Origin: Chryseobacterium indologenes
GTDB taxonomy: Bacteria; Bacteroidota; Bacteroidia; Flavobacteriales; Weeksellaceae
DNA length: 44,668 nucleotides
Reading direction: 5' to 3'
Assembly: GCF_001295265.1 (NCBI RefSeq)
Contig: NZ_LJOD01000022.1
Coordinates: 1-44,668, forward strand
Shown here piece after piece: positions 17,659-25,861 of the stretch; the stretch's first letter is position 1; every line of letters begins with the position of its first letter. Under the pieces are notes generated by a model. That model had not been told where the DNA came from, did no database searches, and saw only the letters and a list, made by a program, of their open reading frames with translations. The position numbers and the translations under genes are program-made.

Positions 17659-18834
17659 TTATTTTAGTTGATTTAGTAATTCATCTGCAAGGTTAGAGTC
17701 TTTTTGGGTCTGAGTGGCTATATTCTTTGACATGGTTGCATAAGTCTTGGCCAGTTGTTTATTTCCGGTCAGAAAGTATAGTTTTGCAAGAATATAGGTG
17801 TTTTCAGAGGTTTCGCCCCGCATTACAGATTTTTCAGCCCATTCTGTGGCTTTCTTTAATGATGACGGCGTTTTTATATGATCGCTGAATACCCATGCAG
17901 CTCTTAAAAGCTCATTGGGATCGTAGGCATCAGCGTTTTTATAATAATCCAGAGCCGCTTTTTCAAACTCGGGATAATTGGCGTGCTGCTCATAATAGCT
18001 TAACTTGGTCTGATTAAGCTTAGACAGTGCAAGCTCTTTTCCTACAAGCGGTTCAGCTGATTTCATAAAAAACTCCTCGTTGATCTTTTTGTTTTTATCA
18101 TCGATGGATTGTGCTAAGATTTTAGAGAGTTTCAGCTGGCTGTCAAATTCTTTGTAGGTATCTTCCGGAAGAAATTTTACAATATCGGCTTTTCTTGATG
18201 AAAATGTTTTATAATTGCTGTCTTCAGTAGACTTCAGAAAAAACAGAAGAAAGCCTATTTCTTCTTTGGTAATTTCTTCTGTGGCCTTTTTGTTTTCGAA
18301 ATACCTTTCAGATGCCTGTTTAGCAAAATTATAATCAGAGCTGGAATTCAATTTCATAATGTTGATCAGAAACGAAGGATCTTTTTCACCTTTGGCAAAA
18401 CGTTCTTTTAAAGAACCTTTTTTATTGGAAGGGGAATTGATATCCTGAGCCATAGTCAGGAAAAGACCTTCTTCCATATAGCCGGAATTCTGGGAAACCA
18501 GTTCACCTTCTCCATTCAAAAAAAGGTAAGTAGGATAGGAACGTACTCCGAATTTAGCCGCAATTTCCCTGCCTTCTCCCTTTTCCATATCGAATCTGGC
18601 ATTGATAAAATTGGCGTTATAATAATCTCCTACGGATTTTTGAGTAAAAACATTTTTCTCCATCATCTTACACGGGCCACACCAGGCCGCATAAGCATCT
18701 ATAAAGACCAGTTTTTTCTCTTTTTTGGCCTTGGCTATGATATCTTTAAACGGTAATTCCTGAAACTGGATGGCTTCCTGAGCCAGTATAATAACAGAAC
18801 AAAAAACAAATATCCCGGAGATCAGTTTCTTCAT
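17659..18834 (-). CDS. Secreted thioredoxin-family protein with a C-terminal helical repeat region
   Basis: A 391-residue protein. It has a signal peptide (MKKLISGIFVFCSVIILAQ) and a thioredoxin domain (about residues 25-130) with the redox motif WCGPC (Cys52, Cys55). The long C-terminal part is alpha-helical with TPR-like pairs such as LAKLYFLTGNKQLAKTYA. Periplasmic disulfide reduction or formation is likely; the tail may bind a client. I use the ATG at 18834, not the upstream TTG at 18840. It leads the operon with DUF3575 and the small membrane protein. Confidence 0.85.
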   Translation of the reverse strand: MKKLISGIFVFCSVIILAQEAIQFQELPFKDIIAKAKKEKKLVFIDAYAAWCGPCKMMEKNVFTQKSVGDYYNANFINARFDMEKGEGREIAAKFGVRSYPTYLFLNGEGELVSQNSGYMEEGLFLTMAQDINSPSNKKGSLKERFAKGEKDPSFLINIMKLNSSSDYNFAKQASERYFENKKATEEITKEEIGFLLFFLKSTEDSNYKTFSSRKADIVKFLPEDTYKEFDSQLKLSKILAQSIDDKNKKINEEFFMKSAEPLVGKELALSKLNQTKLSYYEQHANYPEFEKAALDYYKNADAYDPNELLRAAWVFSDHIKTPSSLKKATEWAEKSVMRGETSENTYILAKLYFLTGNKQLAKTYATMSKNIATQTQKDSNLADELLNQLK

Positions 18835-18948
18835 TTTCAAATAAAATTTACAGGCGAAGATAGGTAATTTCCAAAATATAGGCAGTGAAATTGGGCCGGC
18901 AGAACTCTATATTAACTATTTTTAAGACTATTGTTTCTGTTTTGTAAT

Positions 18949-18972
18949 AAAAAAACAGGCATAAAGCCTGTT
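18949..18972 (-). terminator. Terminator after the alpha/beta hydrolase gene
   Basis: On the minus strand AACAGGC and GCCTGTT pair perfectly around a 5-base loop and are followed by seven T. It lies 25 bases after the stop of the hydrolase gene. Confidence 0.85.
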
Positions 18973-18997
18973 GATTATAGTAAGTTTAAAGCAGGTT

Positions 18998-19693
18998 TCA
19001 GGAAACTGCATTAACTGCTTCTTTGATCAGTTCAGTAATTTCTCTGGGATGAGTCGCCAATGAAGCATGGCTGGCATCCAGATGAATGATTTTTTTTGGA
19101 TTCATTCTTTCCGCCATTTCCTTTTCTGTTTCAGGAGGAATCATACGGTCGTTATCTGATACCTGATACCAGCTAGGTTTAGTTTTCCAGGCAGGTTCTC
19201 CGGCCTCTGCAGCAAAAATACTTCCATGGATAGGTTTTTGGGATAAAGACATCACAACAGAATCTTCAGGATTTAAGTCCTGGGCAAAACTTTCATGGAA
19301 TTTGTCATATTTTATCCATAAAAATCCTTTAGCATCCGGCACAATATTGGCTGCCCCTGAAGGTTGATCCCTGCGCCCGAAAATTCCTCCCAGACTTTCA
19401 CCTTTATCAGGTGCAAAAGCCGCAATATAAACAAGTCCTGCTACTTTATCATGATGACCGGCACCGGAAATTACAGCTCCCCCATAAGAATGTCCTACCA
19501 AAATAACTTTGCCTTCCTGCAGGTCAATCAGATCCTTTGTTTTCTGAATATCATCTTCCAAAGATGTTAAAGGATTCTGCACGCTTCTTACGGTATAGCC
19601 TTCATGATGAAGGTTTTCAATAACATGTCTCCAGTGAGAGCCATCCCCCCATGCTCCGTGAACTAAAACGATCGTAACATTTTTATTTTCCAT
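18998..19693 (-). CDS. Alpha/beta hydrolase
   Basis: A 231-residue single-domain hydrolase. VLVHGAWGDGSHW supplies the oxyanion region, GHSYGG the nucleophile (Ser69), and the histidine is probably in DASHASLATHP. No signal peptide, so it is cytoplasmic. It resembles the EstC/salicylate-esterase-like group; the substrate is unknown. A Crp/Fnr-type regulator lies 60 bases upstream in the same direction, but a perfect -7 box in between indicates an own promoter. Confidence 0.88.
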   Translation of the reverse strand: MENKNVTIVLVHGAWGDGSHWRHVIENLHHEGYTVRSVQNPLTSLEDDIQKTKDLIDLQEGKVILVGHSYGGAVISGAGHHDKVAGLVYIAAFAPDKGESLGGIFGRRDQPSGAANIVPDAKGFLWIKYDKFHESFAQDLNPEDSVVMSLSQKPIHGSIFAAEAGEPAWKTKPSWYQVSDNDRMIPPETEKEMAERMNPKKIIHLDASHASLATHPREITELIKEAVNAVS

Positions 19694-19713
19694 ATACTTT
19701 AGATTTTGTACTA

Positions 19714-19721
19714 CAAATTTA
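19714..19721 (-). promoter_or_regulatory. -7 box of the alpha/beta hydrolase gene
   Basis: TAAATTTG on the minus strand, a full TAnnTTTG match, 20 bases before the ATG at 19693. Confidence 0.5.
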
Positions 19722-19753
19722 GGATGCTGATGGTGGAAAAATGTTCACTTTAG

Positions 19754-20338
19754 TTAACGTTTTAAGGTCCGGTTCCGGATTCGGCTTAAAGACTGAGGTT
19801 TTATTCCCAGATAACTGGCAATATGTTTCTGGGCAACCAGCTGAAAAATTTTTGGGTTTTCGGTGAGAAGTCTGTGGTATCTTTTTTCGGGTGAATAATA
19901 GAGAAGCTCTTCAATTCTTTTCTTGGCGTTCAGATAAATAACTTCTGTCATTTTTCTTCCAAATTCCTGCCAGTAGGCATCCTTTTGATACAGTTTCTGA
20001 AGATCATCTTTATGAAGCAGCAGAACCTCTGAATCTTTTACCGCTTTGATATTCATTTTAGAACGGGTGCTGCAGAGAATACTTTCATAATCCGTAAAGA
20101 AATAATTGTCAAAATGAAACGTGAAATTAACGTCCTCCCCATTTTCATTGAGGTAAAAGGTTCTCATAAATCCAGTTTTCAGAAAACCTAAATATTGACA
20201 TTCTTCACCCTCCTGCAGGAAAAAATCAGATTTTTTATAAACCGCTTCCTGCAGATAACCGCAGAATTCTTCATAATGGGCTTCGTCAACCAAAAACAGA
20301 GGACCATATGTAGCGTATTCGTTGAGAATATTTTTCAT
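19754..20338 (-). CDS. Crp/Fnr-family transcriptional regulator
   Basis: A 194-residue protein with an N-terminal cyclic-nucleotide-binding-like beta roll (residues about 20-120; FLQEGEECQYLGFLKTGFMR) and a C-terminal helix-turn-helix (KHIASYLGIKPQSLSRIR). No cysteine cluster for iron-sulfur binding is seen. In Bacteroidetes such genes are often near the hydrolase or dehydrogenase they control, and an alpha/beta hydrolase follows here. Its upstream 95 bases are duplicated before the GNAT fragment. Confidence 0.9.
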   Translation of the reverse strand: MKNILNEYATYGPLFLVDEAHYEEFCGYLQEAVYKKSDFFLQEGEECQYLGFLKTGFMRTFYLNENGEDVNFTFHFDNYFFTDYESILCSTRSKMNIKAVKDSEVLLLHKDDLQKLYQKDAYWQEFGRKMTEVIYLNAKKRIEELLYYSPEKRYHRLLTENPKIFQLVAQKHIASYLGIKPQSLSRIRNRTLKR

Positions 20339-20436
20339 TGTAAGGATTATTTCGCCATATCTATAATACTAAATTATTAAAAACTGACGAAAAAAAAGAA
20401 GTGAAAGTCAAAAATAACTAGGCAGACTATAAGAAT
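20339..20436. repeat. Duplicated upstream module, copy 1 (before the Crp/Fnr gene)
   Basis: This segment aligns along nearly its whole length with 20673-20765. Both copies contain the exact string ATAATACTAAATTATTAAAA, and both abut a start codon on the minus strand (CATT at the left edge). Similarity is high, with scattered substitutions and a few small gaps. It probably carries the promoter of each gene. Confidence 0.75.
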
Positions 20437-20672
20437 GGGAGAATACGATTTCTAATTTTTTCAACAGCAAAATAACAAAATCCATTTTTTTTGAATTGAA
20501 TTTTCATTTTTTCGATAAATTCAATTGTTTGATCTTTAGTTAAAAGAGCAGGAAAAAATTCCATCACTCTCGAATCTGAATTTATTTTATATAATTCTTC
20601 TACATCTTTTTCTTCCCAATTTCTAAAACCAAGCCGGGTAGAAGTGAATATATATTTCTGTTCTCTTTTCAT
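20427..20672 (-). pseudogene. Truncated GNAT-family N-acetyltransferase
   Basis: The first 72 or so residues read as the N-terminal part of a RimJ/RimL-type acetyltransferase: a TSTRLGFRNWEEKDVEELY start, then FFPALLTKDQTIEFI and GFCYFAVEK. The family is normally about 170-180 residues and carries its acetyl-CoA loop further on; here the frame ends after 81 residues in unrelated RNRILPFL. The truncation point coincides with the edge of the duplicated module that precedes the Crp gene, so the 3' part was probably lost in a rearrangement. Confidence 0.75.
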
Positions 20673-20765
20673 TATAGAGATTATTTCACTGTATATATAA
20701 TACTAAATTATTAAAAATTGATAAAAAAAGAAGTAAAAATAATAGGTAGACCACAGATATGGCTC
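20673..20765. repeat. Duplicated upstream module, copy 2 (before the GNAT remnant)
   Basis: Partner of 20339-20436, offset by about 334 bases in direct orientation. The left edge again touches the start codon of the minus-strand gene, and similarity fades after about 95 bases. Confidence 0.75.
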
Positions 20766-20892
20766 AAAAAAGATTCTGTTGTCTGATATTGGGTGCTGAT
20801 GGTAGGAAATTGAATTCGAATGAAAATTTGTTTTGAAATTATATTTATTTTTACGGTATTATTTTACTGAATGAAAATTTTAAAAGCCTGAT

Positions 20893-21996
20893 ATGCTTTA
20901 CCTGTCCGGAGTTTTTTTAGCTTTTTTCTTAACCTTTCTTTTGGTCACCAAAAGAGAGAAGAGCATCGCAGATTTTATTCTTTCGGCATGGCTTTTTGCG
21001 ATTGGCCTTAATCTTACAGGGCATTATCTTCTGCTTATGGAGCAGTACACCCAATATCCTACTCTTGTTTTCCTGGGTTTCACATTACCTTTGGTATATG
21101 GCCCTTTCTTATATCTTTATATTCAAAAGCAGACCTCAGCTCAACAGTTTTCGTGGAAGTATATGCTTCATTTTGTTCCTTTTCTGGTATGCAATTTTTT
21201 ATTTTTACCCTTTTATATATCTTCTTTCAGCGAAAAGGTAGACATCTTTCAACACCAGGGAAGAGGGTTTGAAACTGAAATGCTTCTCCGGGTTTATTCC
21301 ATCTATATTTCCGGGATTGTATATGTGGTTCTGTCCTTCTGGAGGCTGTACCGGTTCAGAAAAAATATGGTTCAGCAGTTTTCTAATACGGAAAAGATCA
21401 ATTTCAACTGGCTGCTCTATCTTATCATATGGATTGCCCTTATCTGGGGACTTGTTCTTTTCGTTAATACAGATATTATCTACGGGGCGATTGCTGTATT
21501 TATTGTATGGCTGGGATATTTTGGAATAAAGCAGGTTCAGGTCTTCAACCAGCCTGTATTGGCTTTTACGGGAAGTACCACGTTAGAATTTCCTGTTACA
21601 GAAGAAACAGAAACTGCATCTCCTGAAAAGAAATACCAGAAATCAGGGCTTACGGATGAAAATACTGAAGCGATACATACAAGGCTGATGAATCTGCTGG
21701 ATGAAGAAAAACCGTTCATCAATCCGAATCTTACCCTTAATGAGCTGGCAGGAATGCTGAATGTACATCCGAACAGCCTTTCCCAGGTGATCAATTCCAA
21801 AGAAAATAAAAACTTTTACGAACTGATCAACGAAAAAAGAATTGAAGAGTTCCTGAACAGGATCTCCCAGCCTGAAAGCAGGCAATATACCTTACTTTCC
21901 ATTGCATTTGAATGCGGTTTCAATTCCAAAACATCTTTCAACCGTAATTTCAAAAAATACACAGGCGTTACGCCAAGTGAGTACCAGAAAAGCTAA
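20893..21996 (+). CDS. Membrane-bound AraC-family regulator
   Basis: A 367-residue protein. The N-terminal 220 residues hold about seven hydrophobic helices, and the C terminus (about 260-367) is an AraC-type DNA-binding domain: LTLNELAGMLNVHPNSLSQVIN and FECGFNSKTSFNRNFKKYTGVTP. A linker rich in Glu/Thr/Ser joins them. This integral-membrane arrangement is common in Bacteroidetes and suggests sensing of a membrane or periplasmic signal. A likely target is the hydrolase operon that starts 162 bases downstream, by position only. Confidence 0.88.
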   Translation: MLYLSGVFLAFFLTFLLVTKREKSIADFILSAWLFAIGLNLTGHYLLLMEQYTQYPTLVFLGFTLPLVYGPFLYLYIQKQTSAQQFSWKYMLHFVPFLVCNFLFLPFYISSFSEKVDIFQHQGRGFETEMLLRVYSIYISGIVYVVLSFWRLYRFRKNMVQQFSNTEKINFNWLLYLIIWIALIWGLVLFVNTDIIYGAIAVFIVWLGYFGIKQVQVFNQPVLAFTGSTTLEFPVTEETETASPEKKYQKSGLTDENTEAIHTRLMNLLDEEKPFINPNLTLNELAGMLNVHPNSLSQVINSKENKNFYELINEKRIEEFLNRISQPESRQYTLLSIAFECGFNSKTSFNRNFKKYTGVTPSEYQKS

Positions 21997-22157
21997 TCCC
22001 AGAGGTTTCATCTTTCAGGGAATAGGTTTCATGTTTCATATCTTTCATGTAATCAATTGGTTATATTTTTGTATTTTGATGTTCCAACTTTCCTGATGGG
22101 GCGAATCGTTTGGGGGAATGATGAATCTTTGCATCATAATTTTTAACCCCAAAAAGT

Positions 22158-23177
22158 ATGACAGCTTTTAGAAAAAGAAAGATTCTCACAGGAACTTTTA
22201 CCATTCTTATCTTATTATTTTCCTGTACAGACGGGAGAACCATTGACGAACCCGGCAATCTGGTTCCGAAAACAGTGGATCAGGACGCTTCTCTTCCTTC
22301 CATAACAGTAAACGGAGCCATGCTTCACGCTGAAGCTTTCGGCCCGGAGAACGGAACCATGATCGTTGCACTTCACGGAGGTCCGGGAGGTGATTACCGT
22401 TATATTCTCAATTGTAAAGATCTTGTTGAAAAAGGATATCGGGTGGTATTTTATGATCAGCGTGGCTCAGGGCTTTCACAGCGTTTTCCGAAAAAGTCCT
22501 ATACCTCTTTAGGAGCCGGAGCTGCAGATCTGATGTATGATGAACTGCATGCCGTAATCGCCCATTACCGCAAAAGTCCAAACCAGAAAGTCGTATTGCT
22601 GGGACATTCGTGGGGAGCGATGCTGGCGTCCGGGTATGCTGGAAAATATCCTCAGAATATTCAGGCATTGGTTCTTTGTGAACCGGGAGGACTGAGATGG
22701 GATGACGTGGAGGAGTATGTGAAAAAATCCAGGTCATTTAAACTTTGGAGTGAAATTCTTAACGATGCTGCCTATCTGGATCAGTTTATTTCCGGGAAAG
22801 AAGACCAACATGAAATTCTGGATTACAAAATGTCCATGCTTTCCTCAAAAAACAACATTACCGGCGAAGGCGATTTTGATCCGGGGATAAGCTGGAGAAG
22901 CGGAGCGGTGATTATGGATGCTCTTTTTGACAGTGGAGACCAATACAAACTTGATTTCTCAAAAGGCCTTCAGAATTATAACGGTCCGGTCTTGTTTTTC
23001 TACAGCGATAGAAACAAAGCTTATCCGGATTCATGGGCACAGAAAATTACAACAAGCTACAATCATGTAACCCGTGTAAAAATATCCGGTGTGGGACATG
23101 ATGGAATTATTACCAATTCCAACGCGTGGAATAACCGGACAAAACCAGAGATCTTAACCCTTATCGGAGGACTTTAA
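22158..23177 (+). CDS. Lipoprotein alpha/beta hydrolase, proline iminopeptidase-like (S33)
   Basis: A 339-residue secreted hydrolase. A lipoprotein-type signal peptide has its lipobox Cys at residue 23 (LLFSC). ALHGGPGGDYRY is the HGGPG oxyanion motif of family S33 and GHSWGAMLA carries the nucleophile (Ser151). VGHDGI near the C terminus probably supplies the histidine. It may release N-terminal residues from peptides, or act on another small substrate. A beta-barrel gene follows after 9 bases. Confidence 0.85.
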   Translation: MTAFRKRKILTGTFTILILLFSCTDGRTIDEPGNLVPKTVDQDASLPSITVNGAMLHAEAFGPENGTMIVALHGGPGGDYRYILNCKDLVEKGYRVVFYDQRGSGLSQRFPKKSYTSLGAGAADLMYDELHAVIAHYRKSPNQKVVLLGHSWGAMLASGYAGKYPQNIQALVLCEPGGLRWDDVEEYVKKSRSFKLWSEILNDAAYLDQFISGKEDQHEILDYKMSMLSSKNNITGEGDFDPGISWRSGAVIMDALFDSGDQYKLDFSKGLQNYNGPVLFFYSDRNKAYPDSWAQKITTSYNHVTRVKISGVGHDGIITNSNAWNNRTKPEILTLIGGL

Positions 23178-23186
23178 ATAAACACC

Positions 23187-23855
23187 ATGAAGAAATACAA
23201 TATATCAGCTTTATTGATAATGCTGGCTGCTCTTTCCGTGAAATCACAGACACTCAACTGGTCTGCCCTTAAAACTAAAGAAAAACATATCCTGAATGCC
23301 AATATCGGAGCCGAATATGGAGTGATTTTCGGATTAGGTTATCACTATAAGTTCAATACTAATTTGTTTCCGGTGATGATTGGAGCTGAATTTTCCGTCC
23401 CGTCCGGGGATCAGCTTTTGGATGACTTTAAAACCAAAGCAGGTGCCAATGTTCGCTGGCTGAAAATAAAAGACTTTCAGCTGTCCACAAAAGTACAGGG
23501 AGTCTTCCGGAGGTTTGAAAATGATAATGCAGCCATTGCCAATTTTGGACTCGATATGGCAGGAGTAATCGGTTATTACAGACCTAAATGGTTCGCTGCG
23601 GGGGAGGTAGGTTTTGATAAAGCGATCGTTACCCACTTCAAACACACGGAACAGTATAAGGAAATATATCCTGAGGTGAAAAACGGTTGGTATGAACCAT
23701 CTACGGGAGGAAATTTTTATTATGGGATTCAGAGTGGGTATTCTTTCAGAAATCAGGATATTTATTTACGGGGAGGGAGTATTGTTTCTCAGGATTTTAA
23801 AACAAAACCTCAGCTTCCTTTTTTTGTGCAGATAGGTTATAATTTTAAATTATAA
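23187..23855 (+). CDS. Hypothetical outer-membrane beta-barrel protein
   Basis: A 222-residue protein with a signal peptide (ending VKSQ) and many amphipathic strands ending in VQIGYNFKL, a final aromatic/Leu strand as in outer-membrane barrels. No family recognised. It forms an operon with the hydrolase gene 9 bases upstream. Confidence 0.8.
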   Translation: MKKYNISALLIMLAALSVKSQTLNWSALKTKEKHILNANIGAEYGVIFGLGYHYKFNTNLFPVMIGAEFSVPSGDQLLDDFKTKAGANVRWLKIKDFQLSTKVQGVFRRFENDNAAIANFGLDMAGVIGYYRPKWFAAGEVGFDKAIVTHFKHTEQYKEIYPEVKNGWYEPSTGGNFYYGIQSGYSFRNQDIYLRGGSIVSQDFKTKPQLPFFVQIGYNFKL

Positions 23856-23991
23856 AAGTCTGTTTAAAATCAATAAAATATTGATACTGGAATTTTTTTC
23901 TCGCAGATTCAACAGATTGAGCAGATTTTTTTTGAAATGAGAGTACTAATGATGAACTTTTTTATCATCTTCACCTAAAAATATTTTAAAG

Positions 23992-24017
23992 AACCGTCTT
24001 GATCAGGGCGGTTTTTT
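23992..24017 (+). terminator. Terminator after the beta-barrel gene
   Basis: AACCGTCTT pairs with AGGGCGGTT (wobbles included) around a GATC loop, followed by a T run. Confidence 0.75.
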
Positions 24018-24080
24018 GATGTTCTCTATAAAAAATCAATGATACTTTTAATTCACTTTATGGTCCTCAGATCTTTGTTA

Positions 24081-24088
24081 TATTTTTG
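24081..24088 (+). promoter_or_regulatory. -7 box of the sensor kinase gene
   Basis: TATTTTTG, a full TAnnTTTG match, 74 bases before the ATG at 24163, leaving an untranslated leader of about 65-70 bases. Confidence 0.4.
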
Positions 24089-24162
24089 CAAACGAATTAA
24101 TTATCTGTAAAATAAATCCCGACAAGGGAAGAAGCTCTACCTGCTTTTTACAGAAAATAACA

Positions 24163-25758
24163 ATGCAGAAGATTTTGAATAGTAATTTTAAACAAGCACT
24201 CCCACAAAAATCAGTTTACATCGCGGTATTGTCAGCCTGTCTTATTGCAGTGACAGCATTTGCTGTTCTCAGTTTTCTGATCACCCGCGACAGCCGGAAA
24301 AATACAGAAGATTTTGCCAGAAAAACCTTTGTACGAAAATACGAATCTGTAGAAAATGAATTCAGAAACATCGAAGATTATCAATATCTGCTTCGTGCGC
24401 TGATCCGGAAAGACGGGCTGAAAAACTATAAAGATTACTCTTCCGTTTTAAATGATCTGAACAAAAAACGAAACCTTCTGGCGTACAGTTGGTATTATTA
24501 TGATAACAACAGCACAGGAAAGCCGGAGACCAACAGCCTCTTAACTGATGTTTTCAGAAAAACAGGCAGTGCAGACCGGTCCATGATCCTAAAAAACAAC
24601 AGGCCCGGGCATTTTAAAGACCTTCTGATCACCCGTAAAGACAGCATGTACTGGATTAGTTATGATTCTCTGGTACTGAAAGATAAAAACAGACTGTATT
24701 ATGGTTCTGCCGTGAGTCTGGATGATCTACATCAGTATTTCATCAACGTAGATAAAAATTCTAATACATATGCCTACGTTTTTACAAAAGAAGGAATTTG
24801 TATTACCCATCCTGAGAAGAAATATCTTGGGAAAAATATCTTTGAATTTACAGATATCAAAGCCAAAGATACTTTATGCAGTAGGGTTAAATCAGGATAT
24901 ACCCAGGGAACGGCCACTTCAGAATATCTTGGAGTTGAAGTTACCCGTTTTATCAAACCATTGAAAACCGATAATTTTGAAGGGTATACGGTTGTAAATC
25001 ATGTCAACTTTATTATTGATGAAAATATTTATAAAGTAAAAGCTTACACCAGCTATATTTTCCTGGCGGCATTATTTCTGATTGTCACTGTGTTTATTCT
25101 GTTCCAGAGGTCTGTTGGGATGGCCTATAAAGAAAAAGAAAAAATACAGTCTGAAAAAAATCTCCTGTTGATTGAAAATGAGAGGATGCATAAAGCAGAA
25201 GTACTGAATCAGCTGCGGCAGCTGAAGAATAATATCAATCCGCATTTCCTTTTCAATTCACTGAATTCCCTTTATATGCTGATCGGGATTAATAAGGATA
25301 ACGCACAGAAGTTTACAATGAACCTCTCCCGGATTTACCGATATCTTATAGTACCTCCAAAAGAAAACAGAGTTCCTCTTGAGCAGGAAATTAATTTTAT
25401 CCGACAGTATATGGAACTTTTGAAAAGCAGATTTGAAGAAGAGCTGACTTTTGAACTGAAGATTAATGCTCCTGAAAGTCTGGAAAAAAAGATTCCTTAT
25501 TTATCTCTTCAGATCGTAACAGAAAATGCTATAAAACATAATATAGCCACCATAGATCATCCTCTGGAAATCATGATTATAGTTGAAGAAGAGGCAGTTA
25601 TTGTTAAGAATACCCGGCAGCCAAAAACAGAGCCTGTAGAAGGAGAGAAGTTTGGAATTGACTATTTGAATCAAATTTATGATTATTTTAGGATTAATTC
25701 TCTTAATATTTCAGTTGATGGTGAATATTTCGTATGTTTTTTGCCTTTAATGAAGTGA
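24163..25758 (+). CDS. LytS-type sensor histidine kinase with extracytoplasmic sensor domain
   Basis: A 531-residue membrane kinase. A first membrane helix (about 19-43) and a second (about 295-316) enclose a 250-residue periplasmic domain of PDC/Cache appearance (YAYVFTKEGICITHPE). The cytoplasmic part has a short coiled coil and the His_kinase phosphoacceptor motif NNINPHFLFNSLNSL (His361), then a degenerate ATPase domain (LQIVTENAIKHN as N box). Kinases of this class pair with LytTR response regulators; the only one in the window is at 33194, on the far side of the metalloprotease/SusC/SusD operon. Confidence 0.9.
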   Translation: MQKILNSNFKQALPQKSVYIAVLSACLIAVTAFAVLSFLITRDSRKNTEDFARKTFVRKYESVENEFRNIEDYQYLLRALIRKDGLKNYKDYSSVLNDLNKKRNLLAYSWYYYDNNSTGKPETNSLLTDVFRKTGSADRSMILKNNRPGHFKDLLITRKDSMYWISYDSLVLKDKNRLYYGSAVSLDDLHQYFINVDKNSNTYAYVFTKEGICITHPEKKYLGKNIFEFTDIKAKDTLCSRVKSGYTQGTATSEYLGVEVTRFIKPLKTDNFEGYTVVNHVNFIIDENIYKVKAYTSYIFLAALFLIVTVFILFQRSVGMAYKEKEKIQSEKNLLLIENERMHKAEVLNQLRQLKNNINPHFLFNSLNSLYMLIGINKDNAQKFTMNLSRIYRYLIVPPKENRVPLEQEINFIRQYMELLKSRFEEELTFELKINAPESLEKKIPYLSLQIVTENAIKHNIATIDHPLEIMIIVEEEAVIVKNTRQPKTEPVEGEKFGIDYLNQIYDYFRINSLNISVDGEYFVCFLPLMK

Positions 25759-25831
25759 AAATAAAAATCCATTCACTCCCGAAAAACTACCTTTCACTCC
25801 CTAACACTATATATATAATTGCTTTACCTTA

Positions 25832-25839
25832 TAGCTTTG
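25832..25839 (+). promoter_or_regulatory. -7 box of the metalloprotease-SusC-SusD operon
   Basis: TAGCTTTG, a full TAnnTTTG match, 23 bases before the first ATG of the metalloprotease. It separates this operon from the kinase gene. Confidence 0.5.
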
Positions 25840-25861
25840 CCGGCTAAATCTACTATTTGGA

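Larger units (their letters stand above)
23856..24162. other. Intergenic region with CAGATT repeats, terminator and promoter
   Basis: The 307-base gap contains three near-tandem CAGATT units at about 23903-23926 (CGCAGATTCAACAGATTGAGCAGATT), a motif type I recall as dispersed in flavobacterial intergenic DNA. It also holds a terminator and a promoter element, listed separately. No gene seen. Confidence 0.6.

Noticed and set aside
23895..23930. CAGATT repeats as a possible CRISPR array
   Set aside because: Units are only 9-10 bases apart with no spacers, so this is a short tandem motif, not an array.
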